Source of the DNA: Cytophaga hutchinsonii ATCC 33406
GTDB lineage: Bacteria; Bacteroidota; Bacteroidia; Cytophagales; Cytophagaceae
NCBI RefSeq assembly: GCF_000014145.1
Contig: NC_008255.1
Location: forward strand, 1,117,501 to 1,181,500
Direction of reading: 5' to 3'
Length of the DNA stretch: 64,000 bases
Shown: positions 44,532-52,395 of the stretch, one piece after another
Position numbering within the stretch: position 1 is the stretch's first letter
How the letters are laid out: each line of letters begins with the position of its first letter
The notes under the pieces: model-generated
The model's database searches: none
Told to the model about the DNA's origin: nothing
Seen by the model: only the letters and a program-made list of their open reading frames with translations
Position numbers and translations under genes: made by a program

Positions 44532-46784
44532 TTAAAATAAAACACTGACATTTCCTTTTAAATAAAAAGGTGTGCCGGGTGTGAAATGAATTTCAGTTAC
44601 CGGTGTTGTTTCATTTTTCAATTGAGATTCGGTTGCAAATTGTGCTTCCCGCCATTTTTGATCGAAAATATTTTCAGCACTGATACCAAACTGCATCTGC
44701 TTCCATTGATAATTTACTACCGCATCCGTAATAAAATAACCGGAAGCAATAATTGTATTGTCTTCAACCGCGGCACGTTTTCCAAGATACCGGTATCTTA
44801 AGCCTGCGCTCCAGTTACGCTGCTTTACAGACAAACCACCGGTAGAGGTTACAGGCGGTGCCAGCGGTACATAGTTTTCGCCTTCCGGCAGCTCAATGTA
44901 CCTTGGTTTGGCAAGATTCAGATCTATATCCGCATACAGCCATTTCAAAACCTGATATCTCATACTCACATCAATGCCCATGCGTCTGGTGCTTCCGCTG
45001 GGTTCCAGCAAACCATCATCACCTACATATACATATTCCGATTCCAGATACATATACCAAAGGGCCGTGTTCACAAATAATTTAGCACCTATTTTCAGAT
45101 TGGTGCCCAGGTCTGCAGATTTGGCTCTTGGTAAACTTGATTGGTTTGTTTTGTATACAGAAACACGTGCATCGTTTGAATGAAATCCGTAACCGCCGCT
45201 AAGGTAGAGCTGTACAGCGTTTGTAAGTTTGTAGTATATGGTTGCCTTCGGGCTTAAAATTCCCTGCCCACGGCTTGCAGAGCTCGTATCATCGATGCTG
45301 CTTTTATATGAAAACAGGAAGTAGTCATACCGAATACCCACATTGAATGTGAAACGGGTTGAAAGCAAGAGGCTTGCATCTATAAAACCGTTCATGTTAT
45401 TTTCACGAACAGATCCTTTCTTTGTGTCATAGAGAAAACGCCTTTTTTCAACATGAGCAAGACCGATGTTTGTAATGTAGTCTCCGCGGTAACCAGCTCC
45501 AATATTCGTTTGTATTGTTTTCCCGGCAAGTGTATAGTTTCGTTTCAACGACGTATTATAGCCAAACATATTTCTGTTTTCATATTGATGAATTTCATCG
45601 CCATGCGTAGTATCATCTTTATAAAAGGTGAAATTTGAAAACAGCGTGAAGGTATACTTGCTCCAGAATACCTGGTTGGTCCATGTACCCAGGTTTCCTG
45701 CATCTGTTGTAAGCTGTACATTGGCATTTGAACGCGTTGTTTTACCTCCCTCTGAATCATCAATGGCACCAAACCAGCCAATGCTGCCGTTATCTATGGC
45801 CCGCTGCGGGATTTGCCCCGAAGCATCCCATCTGCTTGTAAAGGTAGAGATACTTGCCGTTAAGAAGGTATTGCGTGATAAGATGCCGTGATATTTTCCG
45901 AACACATTGAATCGGTTGAAATGCTGCGGACTTTCAAAAAAGCCTTTGGAATAGAACGCTTCTGAAGCCATGTAAGCACTGTGTTTTCGTTCAATGGTAT
46001 CTTTTGCAGGCAGCAGATTTAATAAGATCATTCCTCTGCTGGTATTGAAGCGTCCGGCTTCGAGTTTGATTTTATTTTCAGGGATGAAATTTTTTGTTTG
46101 CAGCCGAACAGCTCCGGCAGTGTTAAAGTCGCCGGTGCCTGTCTGGTAACAGCCTTTGTTGAACTGAATGTTATCAACCGTTTCAGGGATTACAAAATGC
46201 AGATCCGCATAGCCTTGTCCGTGTGCATGCGAAACCATATTCACCGGCATGTTGTCTACAGATACGGCAACGTCGGTGCCATGGTCTACATCAAAGCCTC
46301 TTAAAAAAAGCTGTTCGGCTTTACCGCCTCCGGCATGCTGCGCAATAAATAAACCCGGTACCAGCCGCAACAGATCCTGCGTGGTATTTACAGGCCGCAG
46401 TTTAAAATCGATGGAACTGATGGTTGTAAAGGCCACTTCCCTGCGTGCAGCGATTGGTATCTCGGGAATTTCAACTGTCGTTTCGTTGAGCGCATAGCTT
46501 GTATAAAGTGTTTCCGAAGGATTGAGGTATATGGTATCTGTCAGTGATTCATATCCCAGTGAATAGATGCGGATATAATACGTACCTGCCGGCAATGCCG
46601 TGAATTCAAACCTCCCTTCAACATCTGTATAAGCTATCTGATTGCTTCTATTCGTAAGCTGTACATAGCTATTGAGTATGGGTATGTGATTGTGTACCTG
46701 CTCTACCTTGCCTTTAATTACACCGCTTTGGGCATGTGCAAATAGATATAGAAATTGCAGCAGCACAATAAGAATAAATTTCAT
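44532..46784 (-). CDS. TonB-dependent receptor with carboxypeptidase-like N-terminal domain
   Basis: A 750-residue outer-membrane receptor. Signal peptide 1-18, carboxypeptidase-regulatory-like domain (about 20-100; VIKGKVEQVHNHIPILNSYV), plug domain (about 115-225; LRLVPGLFIAQ... and FDVDHGTDVAVSVDNMPVNM) and a beta-barrel to the C-terminal Phe. Substrate is not determined. The His-rich protein gene 101 bases upstream on the same strand suggests a metal (Zn, Cu, Ni or Co) is possible. Complete, with a short loop region. Confidence 0.9.
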   Translation of the reverse strand: MKFILIVLLQFLYLFAHAQSGVIKGKVEQVHNHIPILNSYVQLTNRSNQIAYTDVEGRFEFTALPAGTYYIRIYSLGYESLTDTIYLNPSETLYTSYALNETTVEIPEIPIAARREVAFTTISSIDFKLRPVNTTQDLLRLVPGLFIAQHAGGGKAEQLFLRGFDVDHGTDVAVSVDNMPVNMVSHAHGQGYADLHFVIPETVDNIQFNKGCYQTGTGDFNTAGAVRLQTKNFIPENKIKLEAGRFNTSRGMILLNLLPAKDTIERKHSAYMASEAFYSKGFFESPQHFNRFNVFGKYHGILSRNTFLTASISTFTSRWDASGQIPQRAIDNGSIGWFGAIDDSEGGKTTRSNANVQLTTDAGNLGTWTNQVFWSKYTFTLFSNFTFYKDDTTHGDEIHQYENRNMFGYNTSLKRNYTLAGKTIQTNIGAGYRGDYITNIGLAHVEKRRFLYDTKKGSVRENNMNGFIDASLLLSTRFTFNVGIRYDYFLFSYKSSIDDTSSASRGQGILSPKATIYYKLTNAVQLYLSGGYGFHSNDARVSVYKTNQSSLPRAKSADLGTNLKIGAKLFVNTALWYMYLESEYVYVGDDGLLEPSGSTRRMGIDVSMRYQVLKWLYADIDLNLAKPRYIELPEGENYVPLAPPVTSTGGLSVKQRNWSAGLRYRYLGKRAAVEDNTIIASGYFITDAVVNYQWKQMQFGISAENIFDQKWREAQFATESQLKNETTPVTEIHFTPGTPFYLKGNVSVLF

Positions 46785-46885
46785 ATCGTGATGGATTAAG
46801 CGTTAACAATCGGATCACTCAGAATACATAGTATATCTGCTCATCCTGAAAAGGAAAAGGTATCCGTAAAAACTGAAATGGCAAA

Positions 46886-47350
46886 CTACACCTGAGGCGG
46901 CTGCAACGGTGGACACAGCGCTCTGCTGGTAAAGGAATTCAGATACATTGAAAAATAGACGATTCTCTTATGTATACAGGTATGATAAAAAAGCATTTCG
47001 TTATCTGACTGAAAATAGAAATCAATTTTGATATCGGTTTGTATTTCTCCGGAAGGCGTGCTGCTTTCGCTGTCAGCTGTATCTGAATGTATGTGGTCCA
47101 TCACATCATGTACATGCGCTTGCGTACCGGCATTATGATCATGGTCGTGAACATGTGTATGTGTATGCTGGAGATAGGCATGAATCTTCAGCGGATCGAT
47201 ACGATGCGCGTGCTTACTGATCGCTTCGTGCCGGTGCCAGGGATTCGGAATGTAATGCAGCAACGTGTGCACAAAAGAGGCAGAGTCTTTTAATGCCAGA
47301 ACAAAAATACTGACAATGATAAGAAACGAAAGGGGGGAATACCTGTTCAA
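46886..47350 (-). CDS. His-rich exported or membrane-anchored protein
   Basis: A 154-residue protein with one hydrophobic N-terminal segment (SPLSFLIIVSIFVLALKDSA), then a His-rich stretch (HTHTHVHDHDHNAGTQAHVH at about 62-81 and VMDHIH after it) and a C-terminal part with CPPLQPP. About a fifth of the middle residues are His, which suggests metal binding outside the cytoplasm. It is upstream of, and probably co-transcribed with, the TonB receptor gene. No family recognised. Confidence 0.75.
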   Translation of the reverse strand: MNRYSPLSFLIIVSIFVLALKDSASFVHTLLHYIPNPWHRHEAISKHAHRIDPLKIHAYLQHTHTHVHDHDHNAGTQAHVHDVMDHIHSDTADSESSTPSGEIQTDIKIDFYFQSDNEMLFYHTCIHKRIVYFSMYLNSFTSRALCPPLQPPQV

Positions 47351-47576
47351 TGTTACCTTATTAACTTACGTATCATTAATTTAAAATCTTAATAGTACTT
47401 AAGTAATTTTAGTTAAAAAAGGTGTATTGTCAAATTGATTACGTAATAAATATTGGCAGATCCGGAATATTCCGGATTTAATACAAGGGAAGAAGTGAAA
47501 AATTCTAATGGAAGATTAACGGATTAAACAGAATTTTATGCAGATGAAAAAATGAGAGGACGTTTATCAGGGAGCG

Positions 47577-48050
47577 TTAAACATTCCCTTTTTGAATTTT
47601 TTCCAGTTCTATAACATCAATTAAATCTTTTGGTCGACCGGTTTGTTTTTTTGCTTCGATCAAATGATTTAATTGTAAAAAACGTATGGTTAAATCATAT
47701 AACAATGCTTCAGATGCCTGGTTATAACAATTTTCAAAAGCTTCTTGCGGAAAGCCTTTCAGATATGTCATTATATCAAGAGATAAGCCTGATTGTAATT
47801 GAATAGAAGACCAGCCTGGTACAAATTCCATTCTTTCAACGGCACTAAAATCAAGCCCTTCATTTTTTTCAAGTGCTGTACGCAGATTATTTCGATTTGC
47901 TGGCGTATCTTCAATCCAGATATCACAATCATCCGTAGTTCTGGAAAATCCATGCAAGTTCGTTGCAAAGCCTCCCACCATAATATACTTCACATTATAG
48001 TCATGAAGGTTCTTCCATAAATTAAGAATGCCTTCATCCAAAATATCCAT
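47577..48050 (-). CDS. Nucleotidyltransferase-fold protein
   Basis: A 157-residue protein with the nucleotidyltransferase motif MVGGFATNLHGFSRTTDDCDIW (about 24-45; GG and DxD) and a shortened C-terminal part ending in KKQTGRPKDLIDVIEL. It is like the small nucleotidyltransferase genes often paired with other small genes as toxin-antitoxin-like units. A 44-codon gene starts 6 bases upstream. Single-domain and small; function unknown, possibly RNA modification or toxin activity. Confidence 0.8.
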   Translation of the reverse strand: MDILDEGILNLWKNLHDYNVKYIMVGGFATNLHGFSRTTDDCDIWIEDTPANRNNLRTALEKNEGLDFSAVERMEFVPGWSSIQLQSGLSLDIMTYLKGFPQEAFENCYNQASEALLYDLTIRFLQLNHLIEAKKQTGRPKDLIDVIELEKIQKGNV

Positions 48051-48056
48051 AATGTA

Positions 48057-48191
48057 TTATTGTTTTTTATGTGTAATAACCGCTTTCTTTAACATATTGT
48101 CAATGCGGATTAACATCATCAATTTTTCAAAGCGTTGTTCATAGATATTTAACGGACGTTTGGCTGATTTTTTTGATGTCTCCATATGCAT
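48057..48191 (-). CDS. 44-residue basic small protein paired with the nucleotidyltransferase
   Basis: ATG at 48191 (or 48185) to TAA at 48057-48059: MHMETSKKSAKRPLNIYEQR then FEKLMMLIRIDNMLKKAVIT and HKKQ. It is amphipathic-helical and basic at both ends. It ends 6 bases before the nucleotidyltransferase start, so the two are almost certainly translated from one mRNA. The arrangement suits a small partner or antitoxin of the nucleotidyltransferase, as in MNT-type pairs, but no homologue can be checked here. Confidence 0.6.
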   Translation of the reverse strand: MHMETSKKSAKRPLNIYEQRFEKLMMLIRIDNMLKKAVITHKKQ

Positions 48192-48231
48192 GTATTGTTT
48201 ATATAAAGATAGAAAAAAAACACATTATCTG

Positions 48232-48933
48232 TTAGTTCTTTTTTAGTATAAACCCGACATTAAAACCCAACGCATGGGGAATAGCCGGGTAGGGGATCGC
48301 TTCTGTTTTCAGAATGGTAAAATACTTTTTCAGAAGAACCGCTAAGGCATCGTAATCAAAACCCTTGTGGCCGCAGTCTCTGCGCGCAACTTTGTCGAGT
48401 CTGCCAATAGAACCATATAAGAATTCTTTTAATGTATACGCTTCGGTTTGTGCTTTTTCCTGTGTAATGCTTTTTATAATATGCTTGAAAAATAATACCG
48501 GACCTTTTTCATTCGGCACACTGACCAGGCAATACTGTTTTGTTTTTTTGCTTAGCTGAACAATGTAAGCTTCCAGGTCTGCTGCCGGAATGTGTTCAAG
48601 TGTTTCAAGGCATACACTCACTTCATACATGCTGTCATCTGCGCTGAAATCAGCGGGTTTTTCACAGGTGTGAAAAGAATAATCCGGATGCATGCTCCAC
48701 TTTGTTTTGGCAATGTCCAGGCCGCCTTCCCAGTTGGCATCATAACCGGCATACGTAGCAGGTTTATTGCTTAAAAAATCAATCGTCTTGCCATCATAGC
48801 AGCCAAGTTCCAGCATCGAATACGAAGGCAGCTCCCAGCGTTTGATCCAGCTATTTACCCATAGATAACGTGCATAATGTAATTTGCTTCTGAAAGATTT
48901 TCCGTCAAATAACCGTTCGTTGTATGTAGCCAC
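48232..48933 (-). CDS. Class I SAM-dependent methyltransferase
   Basis: A 233-residue Rossmann methyltransferase starting at a GTG (48933); an ATG start is not available because the 7-mer tandem repeat begins 9 bases upstream. Motif I region MLELGCYDGKTIDFL (about 41-55), then VSVCLETLEHIPAADLEAYI (motif post-II/III). The substrate cannot be told; an unlinked methylation of a small molecule or polysaccharide is possible. Transcription start must lie in or beyond the tandem repeat. Confidence 0.82.
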   Translation of the reverse strand: MATYNERLFDGKSFRSKLHYARYLWVNSWIKRWELPSYSMLELGCYDGKTIDFLSNKPATYAGYDANWEGGLDIAKTKWSMHPDYSFHTCEKPADFSADDSMYEVSVCLETLEHIPAADLEAYIVQLSKKTKQYCLVSVPNEKGPVLFFKHIIKSITQEKAQTEAYTLKEFLYGSIGRLDKVARRDCGHKGFDYDALAVLLKKYFTILKTEAIPYPAIPHALGFNVGFILKKN

Positions 48934-48941
48934 GTATTAGT

Positions 48942-49153
48942 TTATGAATTATGAATTATGAATTATGAATTATGAATTATGAATTATGAATTATGAATTA
49001 TGAATTATGAATTATGAATTATGAATTATGAATTATGAATTATGAATTATGAATTATGAATTATGAATTATGAATTATGAATTATGAATTATGAATTATG
49101 AATTATGAATTATGAATTATGAATTATGAATTATGAATTATGAATTATGAATT
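48942..49153. repeat. Tandem array of about 30 perfect 7-bp repeats (TATGAAT)
   Basis: A 212-base run of a single 7-mer (equivalently ATTATGA or GAATTAT) with no mismatch, ending 9 bases from the GTG of the methyltransferase gene. On the minus strand each 21 bases contain a stop in every frame, so it is non-coding. Shorter runs of the same word occur at 17342-17461, 38872-38890 and 49246-49275. Copy-number change by slippage is expected. Confidence 0.95.
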
Positions 49154-49226
49154 TTTTATCTTGATGCATGTTTTCAGTCTTTACTGGTTTATTAAAGTGT
49201 AGCTAAAGACTGTTCAATGGTAAGTC

Positions 49227-49275
49227 TTCACCGCGGTGAATTTTAATTCGTCATTAATAATTAATAATTTTTAAT
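49227..49275. repeat. TTCACCGCGGTGAA palindrome with ATTAAT words
   Basis: A 14-bp palindrome (49227-49240) of the CCGCGG family, followed by AATTCGTCATTAATAATTAA. It lies just past the stop of lutB on its 3' side. Confidence 0.6.
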
Positions 49276-50645
49276 TATCTCCGTTCTTTCCACAACTGCT
49301 GGAAGGATTTCGGTGCTACGTGCAGATCTTCTCTGCGTTTGCTCCAGGAGTTTTTAAAGATAAAGCTTACCATGAAATTTTTAAGTCCGGCGCCAGGGAA
49401 ATTCAATAATTTCCTGTTCTTCATGGCACGTACCCAAAGCTTAAATCCAAAGCGTTCAGACTTGGCTGAAAGGCCTTCCTTAACGCTTTGATTTCTGTTC
49501 AATAACAGTAAGTTGTGAATATCAATCTTTACCGGACATACACTGGTACATGCCCCACACAAAGAACTGGCATAACTCAGGTGTTTGAATTTTTCCATGC
49601 CTTCCAGATGCGGTGTAATAACAGAGCCTATCGGCCCGCTGTAGGTACTTGCATAGGTATGTCCGCCGATGTTTCTATATACCGGGCAGATATTTAAACA
49701 GGCTCCGCAGCGTATACAGTTTAATGCCTGGCGTTTTTCGGGATCAACCATTAAGTTGGTTCTGCCATTGTCAAGCAATACTACATACATTTCTTCCGGA
49801 CCGTCACTTTCGCCTTGTCTGGCGGGGCCTATAAGAACGGTATTGTAAACGGTAACCTGTTGCCCGGTTCCGCTTTGTGCCAGCATGGGCCAGAATAAAC
49901 CTAAGTCTGTAAGAGAAGGAATCAGTTTTTCGATACCAACAATAGCAATATGTGTTTTCGGGAATGTAGTGGATAAGCGTGCGTTTCCTTCATTTTCAGT
50001 AATTGCAATGCCGCCTACATCCGCAATTAAAAAGTTAGCGCCCGATACACCTACTTCCGCATCCAGATACTTTTCGCGTAAGATACGGCGCGCTGTAAGC
50101 GTTAATTCCTGGGCATCTTCGGTATAGGGTATGCCTAATTTTTCTTCAAACAATTTAGAAATATCGTGGCGCGACATGTGCATGGCAGGTGTAACAATGT
50201 GATAGGGGCGTTGGCCGGCCAGTTGTACAATATATTCACCCAGATCTGTTTCAATGGATTCAATGCCGTTCTTTTCCAGATATGCATTAAAGTGAATTTC
50301 TTCCGTTGTCATGGTTTTAGATTTAACCACGCTACGTGTCTTTTTCTCTTTAAGAATTTTATGTATCTCTTTTAATGCTTCGGCTGCATCCTGTGCCCAG
50401 ATTACTTTACCGCCGTTGCGGGTAAAGTTTGTTTCAAATTCAATTAAATATTTGTCCAGGTTTTCGATCACCTGTGTTTTTAAATACGAAGCACGCTGTC
50501 TTCCCAATTCATGATTATCGAATTGAGAAAACCCTTTCGCAACAGCATCGTTGTAACGGCCAATATTGAAATTGATTTTACGACGGTGTTCCGGATCAAA
50601 GGTTTTGGAGTCTGCGTCTTGTAAGAAAGTTTCAGCGCTTTTCAT
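49275..50645 (-). CDS. lutB: LutB-type lactate utilization Fe-S protein
   Basis: A 456-residue LutB/LldF-like protein: a LUD (DUF162) domain (about 60-300) and two 4Fe-4S sets, CIRCGACLNICPVY (near residue 308) and CGACTSVCPVKI (near 360). LutABC oxidises L-lactate in the cytoplasm. Here lutA and lutC are not adjacent, so the complex must be encoded elsewhere or the protein works alone. It starts 4 bases after the M28 peptidase gene and is probably co-transcribed with it. Confidence 0.88.
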   Translation of the reverse strand: MKSAETFLQDADSKTFDPEHRRKINFNIGRYNDAVAKGFSQFDNHELGRQRASYLKTQVIENLDKYLIEFETNFTRNGGKVIWAQDAAEALKEIHKILKEKKTRSVVKSKTMTTEEIHFNAYLEKNGIESIETDLGEYIVQLAGQRPYHIVTPAMHMSRHDISKLFEEKLGIPYTEDAQELTLTARRILREKYLDAEVGVSGANFLIADVGGIAITENEGNARLSTTFPKTHIAIVGIEKLIPSLTDLGLFWPMLAQSGTGQQVTVYNTVLIGPARQGESDGPEEMYVVLLDNGRTNLMVDPEKRQALNCIRCGACLNICPVYRNIGGHTYASTYSGPIGSVITPHLEGMEKFKHLSYASSLCGACTSVCPVKIDIHNLLLLNRNQSVKEGLSAKSERFGFKLWVRAMKNRKLLNFPGAGLKNFMVSFIFKNSWSKRREDLHVAPKSFQQLWKERR

Positions 50646-50649
50646 AGTG

Positions 50650-52251
50650 TTATTCGGTGCGATCTACTACTAAACGGTGGTCCATGTTGGCAAGTTGCCA
50701 CGCAGTGAGAAATACAAGCTGTGTGATCTTTGCCATTTTGTCAAAACGGATTTTATCCACCGTATCGGTAGGTTTATGGTAATCGGCATGAATTCCCGAG
50801 AAATAGAAGATTACAGGAATGTTGTTCTTTGCAAAGTTATAATGATCTGAGCGATAATAAAAGCGGTTGGGGTCATCGAATGAATTATAGGTATAATCCA
50901 GTACAATTTTAGGCCCCTGCCAGCCGGTATTGGCGTTTTCGCTGAGCGTATGCAGTTCAGAAGAAAGCCTGTTATCTCCGATGATATATACATAGTTTTC
51001 ATCGATCACATTGGGGTGTGCGGCATCCACACGGCCGATCATATCAATATTCAGGTCTGCAACAGTGTTTTTAAGCGGGAATACAGGTTTATCTGTGTAA
51101 TATTCAGAACCCATAAGTCCGCGTTCTTCACCTGTTACCGGCATGAACAGAATGGTACGTGCCGGGCCATGGCCAAGGCTTTTAGCGATAGAAAATGCCT
51201 GGGCAATTTCCAGAAGAGCAACCGTACCGGAACCATCATCATCTGCTCCGTAGCAGATCTGTCCGTTCTCAATACCCAGGTGATCATAATGAGCGGTAAG
51301 TACAACAATCTCCTCCGGATATCTGGAACCTTCAATAACGGCCAATACATTTTCTGTTTCAACCGTACGTTCGGTTACACCAGCTTTAGCAATAACTTTA
51401 GCTGATTTGAACGGATATGGAGTATTAGTACCTGTACGGTTTTTTTTATACGATGCCAACGCATCCGGCGTGCTTTTCAGCATTTCCGCGGCCAGACTTG
51501 CGGGCACAAAAAATGCACTTGCTTTTTTCTTGTGTGTAAAGGCCATGGACGGTGCATTTAAATGATCTTTCAACGCTGCCAGTCTTGTTTCAAAATCCGT
51601 ATCTGTATTACCAACAATGATGAATACAGCTTTCGCACCTTTCTTATAGGCTAAGTCAGCTTTTGCCCGCCAGTCGTTTGCCCAGGTAGAACTTTGTTTT
51701 GTTTTTGTTACCAGGGATACCGAATCTTTGAATGGTTCTCCGGTAAAGATGATCACGCCTTTGTCTTTAACATCCAGGTTTGTATAGTCGCTGTAGTTTC
51801 TGGCTTCAATGCCATAGCCTGCACAAACAATTTTCATAGCTGTTGCTTCAGGCAATTGTACATCACCATAAGCATAAAAATCTTTTAAAAATTCTTTTTG
51901 TTTATTGCCGACTTTCAGCCATACCTCTTTCCATGTTTTTTCTACCAGGCTGAATTTCTGAAAATAGCTTTTATCTACAGCTGTTGGTACGGCAGGGCTA
52001 AGTCCAAATTCCTTGAATTTATCGGCAAGATAGAGTGCGGTACGTTTTTGTCCGGCTTCTCCGGTAGCGCGTCCTTCCATACTGTCTGATGCAACAATGT
52101 GCAGATAGGCAGACAGGTCGGCAGCCGTGATTGAGTTAAGAGCCGCTGTCTGGGCTTTCGCCATATCCGGTATCGGTTGGGCATACAGGGCAGAAATGCC
52201 GGAGAATACAAATGTCTGAAGTAGTAAATACTTCCTGAAGAATGTCGTCAT
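50650..52251 (-). CDS. M28 family metallopeptidase, exported
   Basis: A 533-residue protein with signal peptide (MTTFFRKYLLLQTFVFSGISALYAQ). Zinc ligands are visible: LTAHYDHLG (His), GADDDGSGTVALLE (bridging Asp), VTGEERGLMG (Glu), NIDMIGRVD (Asp) and GIHADYH (His) near the C-terminus. A PA-like insert (about 140-270) precedes the catalytic domain. It acts in the periplasm or at the surface as an aminopeptidase, substrate unknown. Operon with lutB is odd for a peptidase. Confidence 0.9.
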   Translation of the reverse strand: MTTFFRKYLLLQTFVFSGISALYAQPIPDMAKAQTAALNSITAADLSAYLHIVASDSMEGRATGEAGQKRTALYLADKFKEFGLSPAVPTAVDKSYFQKFSLVEKTWKEVWLKVGNKQKEFLKDFYAYGDVQLPEATAMKIVCAGYGIEARNYSDYTNLDVKDKGVIIFTGEPFKDSVSLVTKTKQSSTWANDWRAKADLAYKKGAKAVFIIVGNTDTDFETRLAALKDHLNAPSMAFTHKKKASAFFVPASLAAEMLKSTPDALASYKKNRTGTNTPYPFKSAKVIAKAGVTERTVETENVLAVIEGSRYPEEIVVLTAHYDHLGIENGQICYGADDDGSGTVALLEIAQAFSIAKSLGHGPARTILFMPVTGEERGLMGSEYYTDKPVFPLKNTVADLNIDMIGRVDAAHPNVIDENYVYIIGDNRLSSELHTLSENANTGWQGPKIVLDYTYNSFDDPNRFYYRSDHYNFAKNNIPVIFYFSGIHADYHKPTDTVDKIRFDKMAKITQLVFLTAWQLANMDHRLVVDRTE

Positions 52252-52326
52252 AGGGTAAATCTAGTTAAAAAAGAGCTTTTTTTATCCACAAGAACCGAAA
52301 CAAATCCTTCTTTCCAAAGCTTTCCG

Positions 52327-52334
52327 TAAATTTG
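52327..52334 (+). promoter_or_regulatory. Possible -7 element of gcvP
   Basis: TAAATTTG matches TAnnTTTG and lies 62 bases before the ATG of gcvP. No well-spaced TTTG is seen at -33, so only the -7 part is supported. Confidence 0.4.
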
Positions 52335-52395
52335 AATCTGTAACATTTCTCCCCGTTTATTTGTTAGGTCAGATAGACTACTATTCCACAGGATT

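Noticed and set aside
48942-49153. The tandem repeat as a CRISPR array
   Set aside because: The 7-mer units follow each other without spacers, and there are no cas genes. It is a simple sequence repeat.
52252-52395. Glycine riboswitch before gcvP
   Set aside because: The conserved glycine aptamer words are not present; only a -7-like element is seen.
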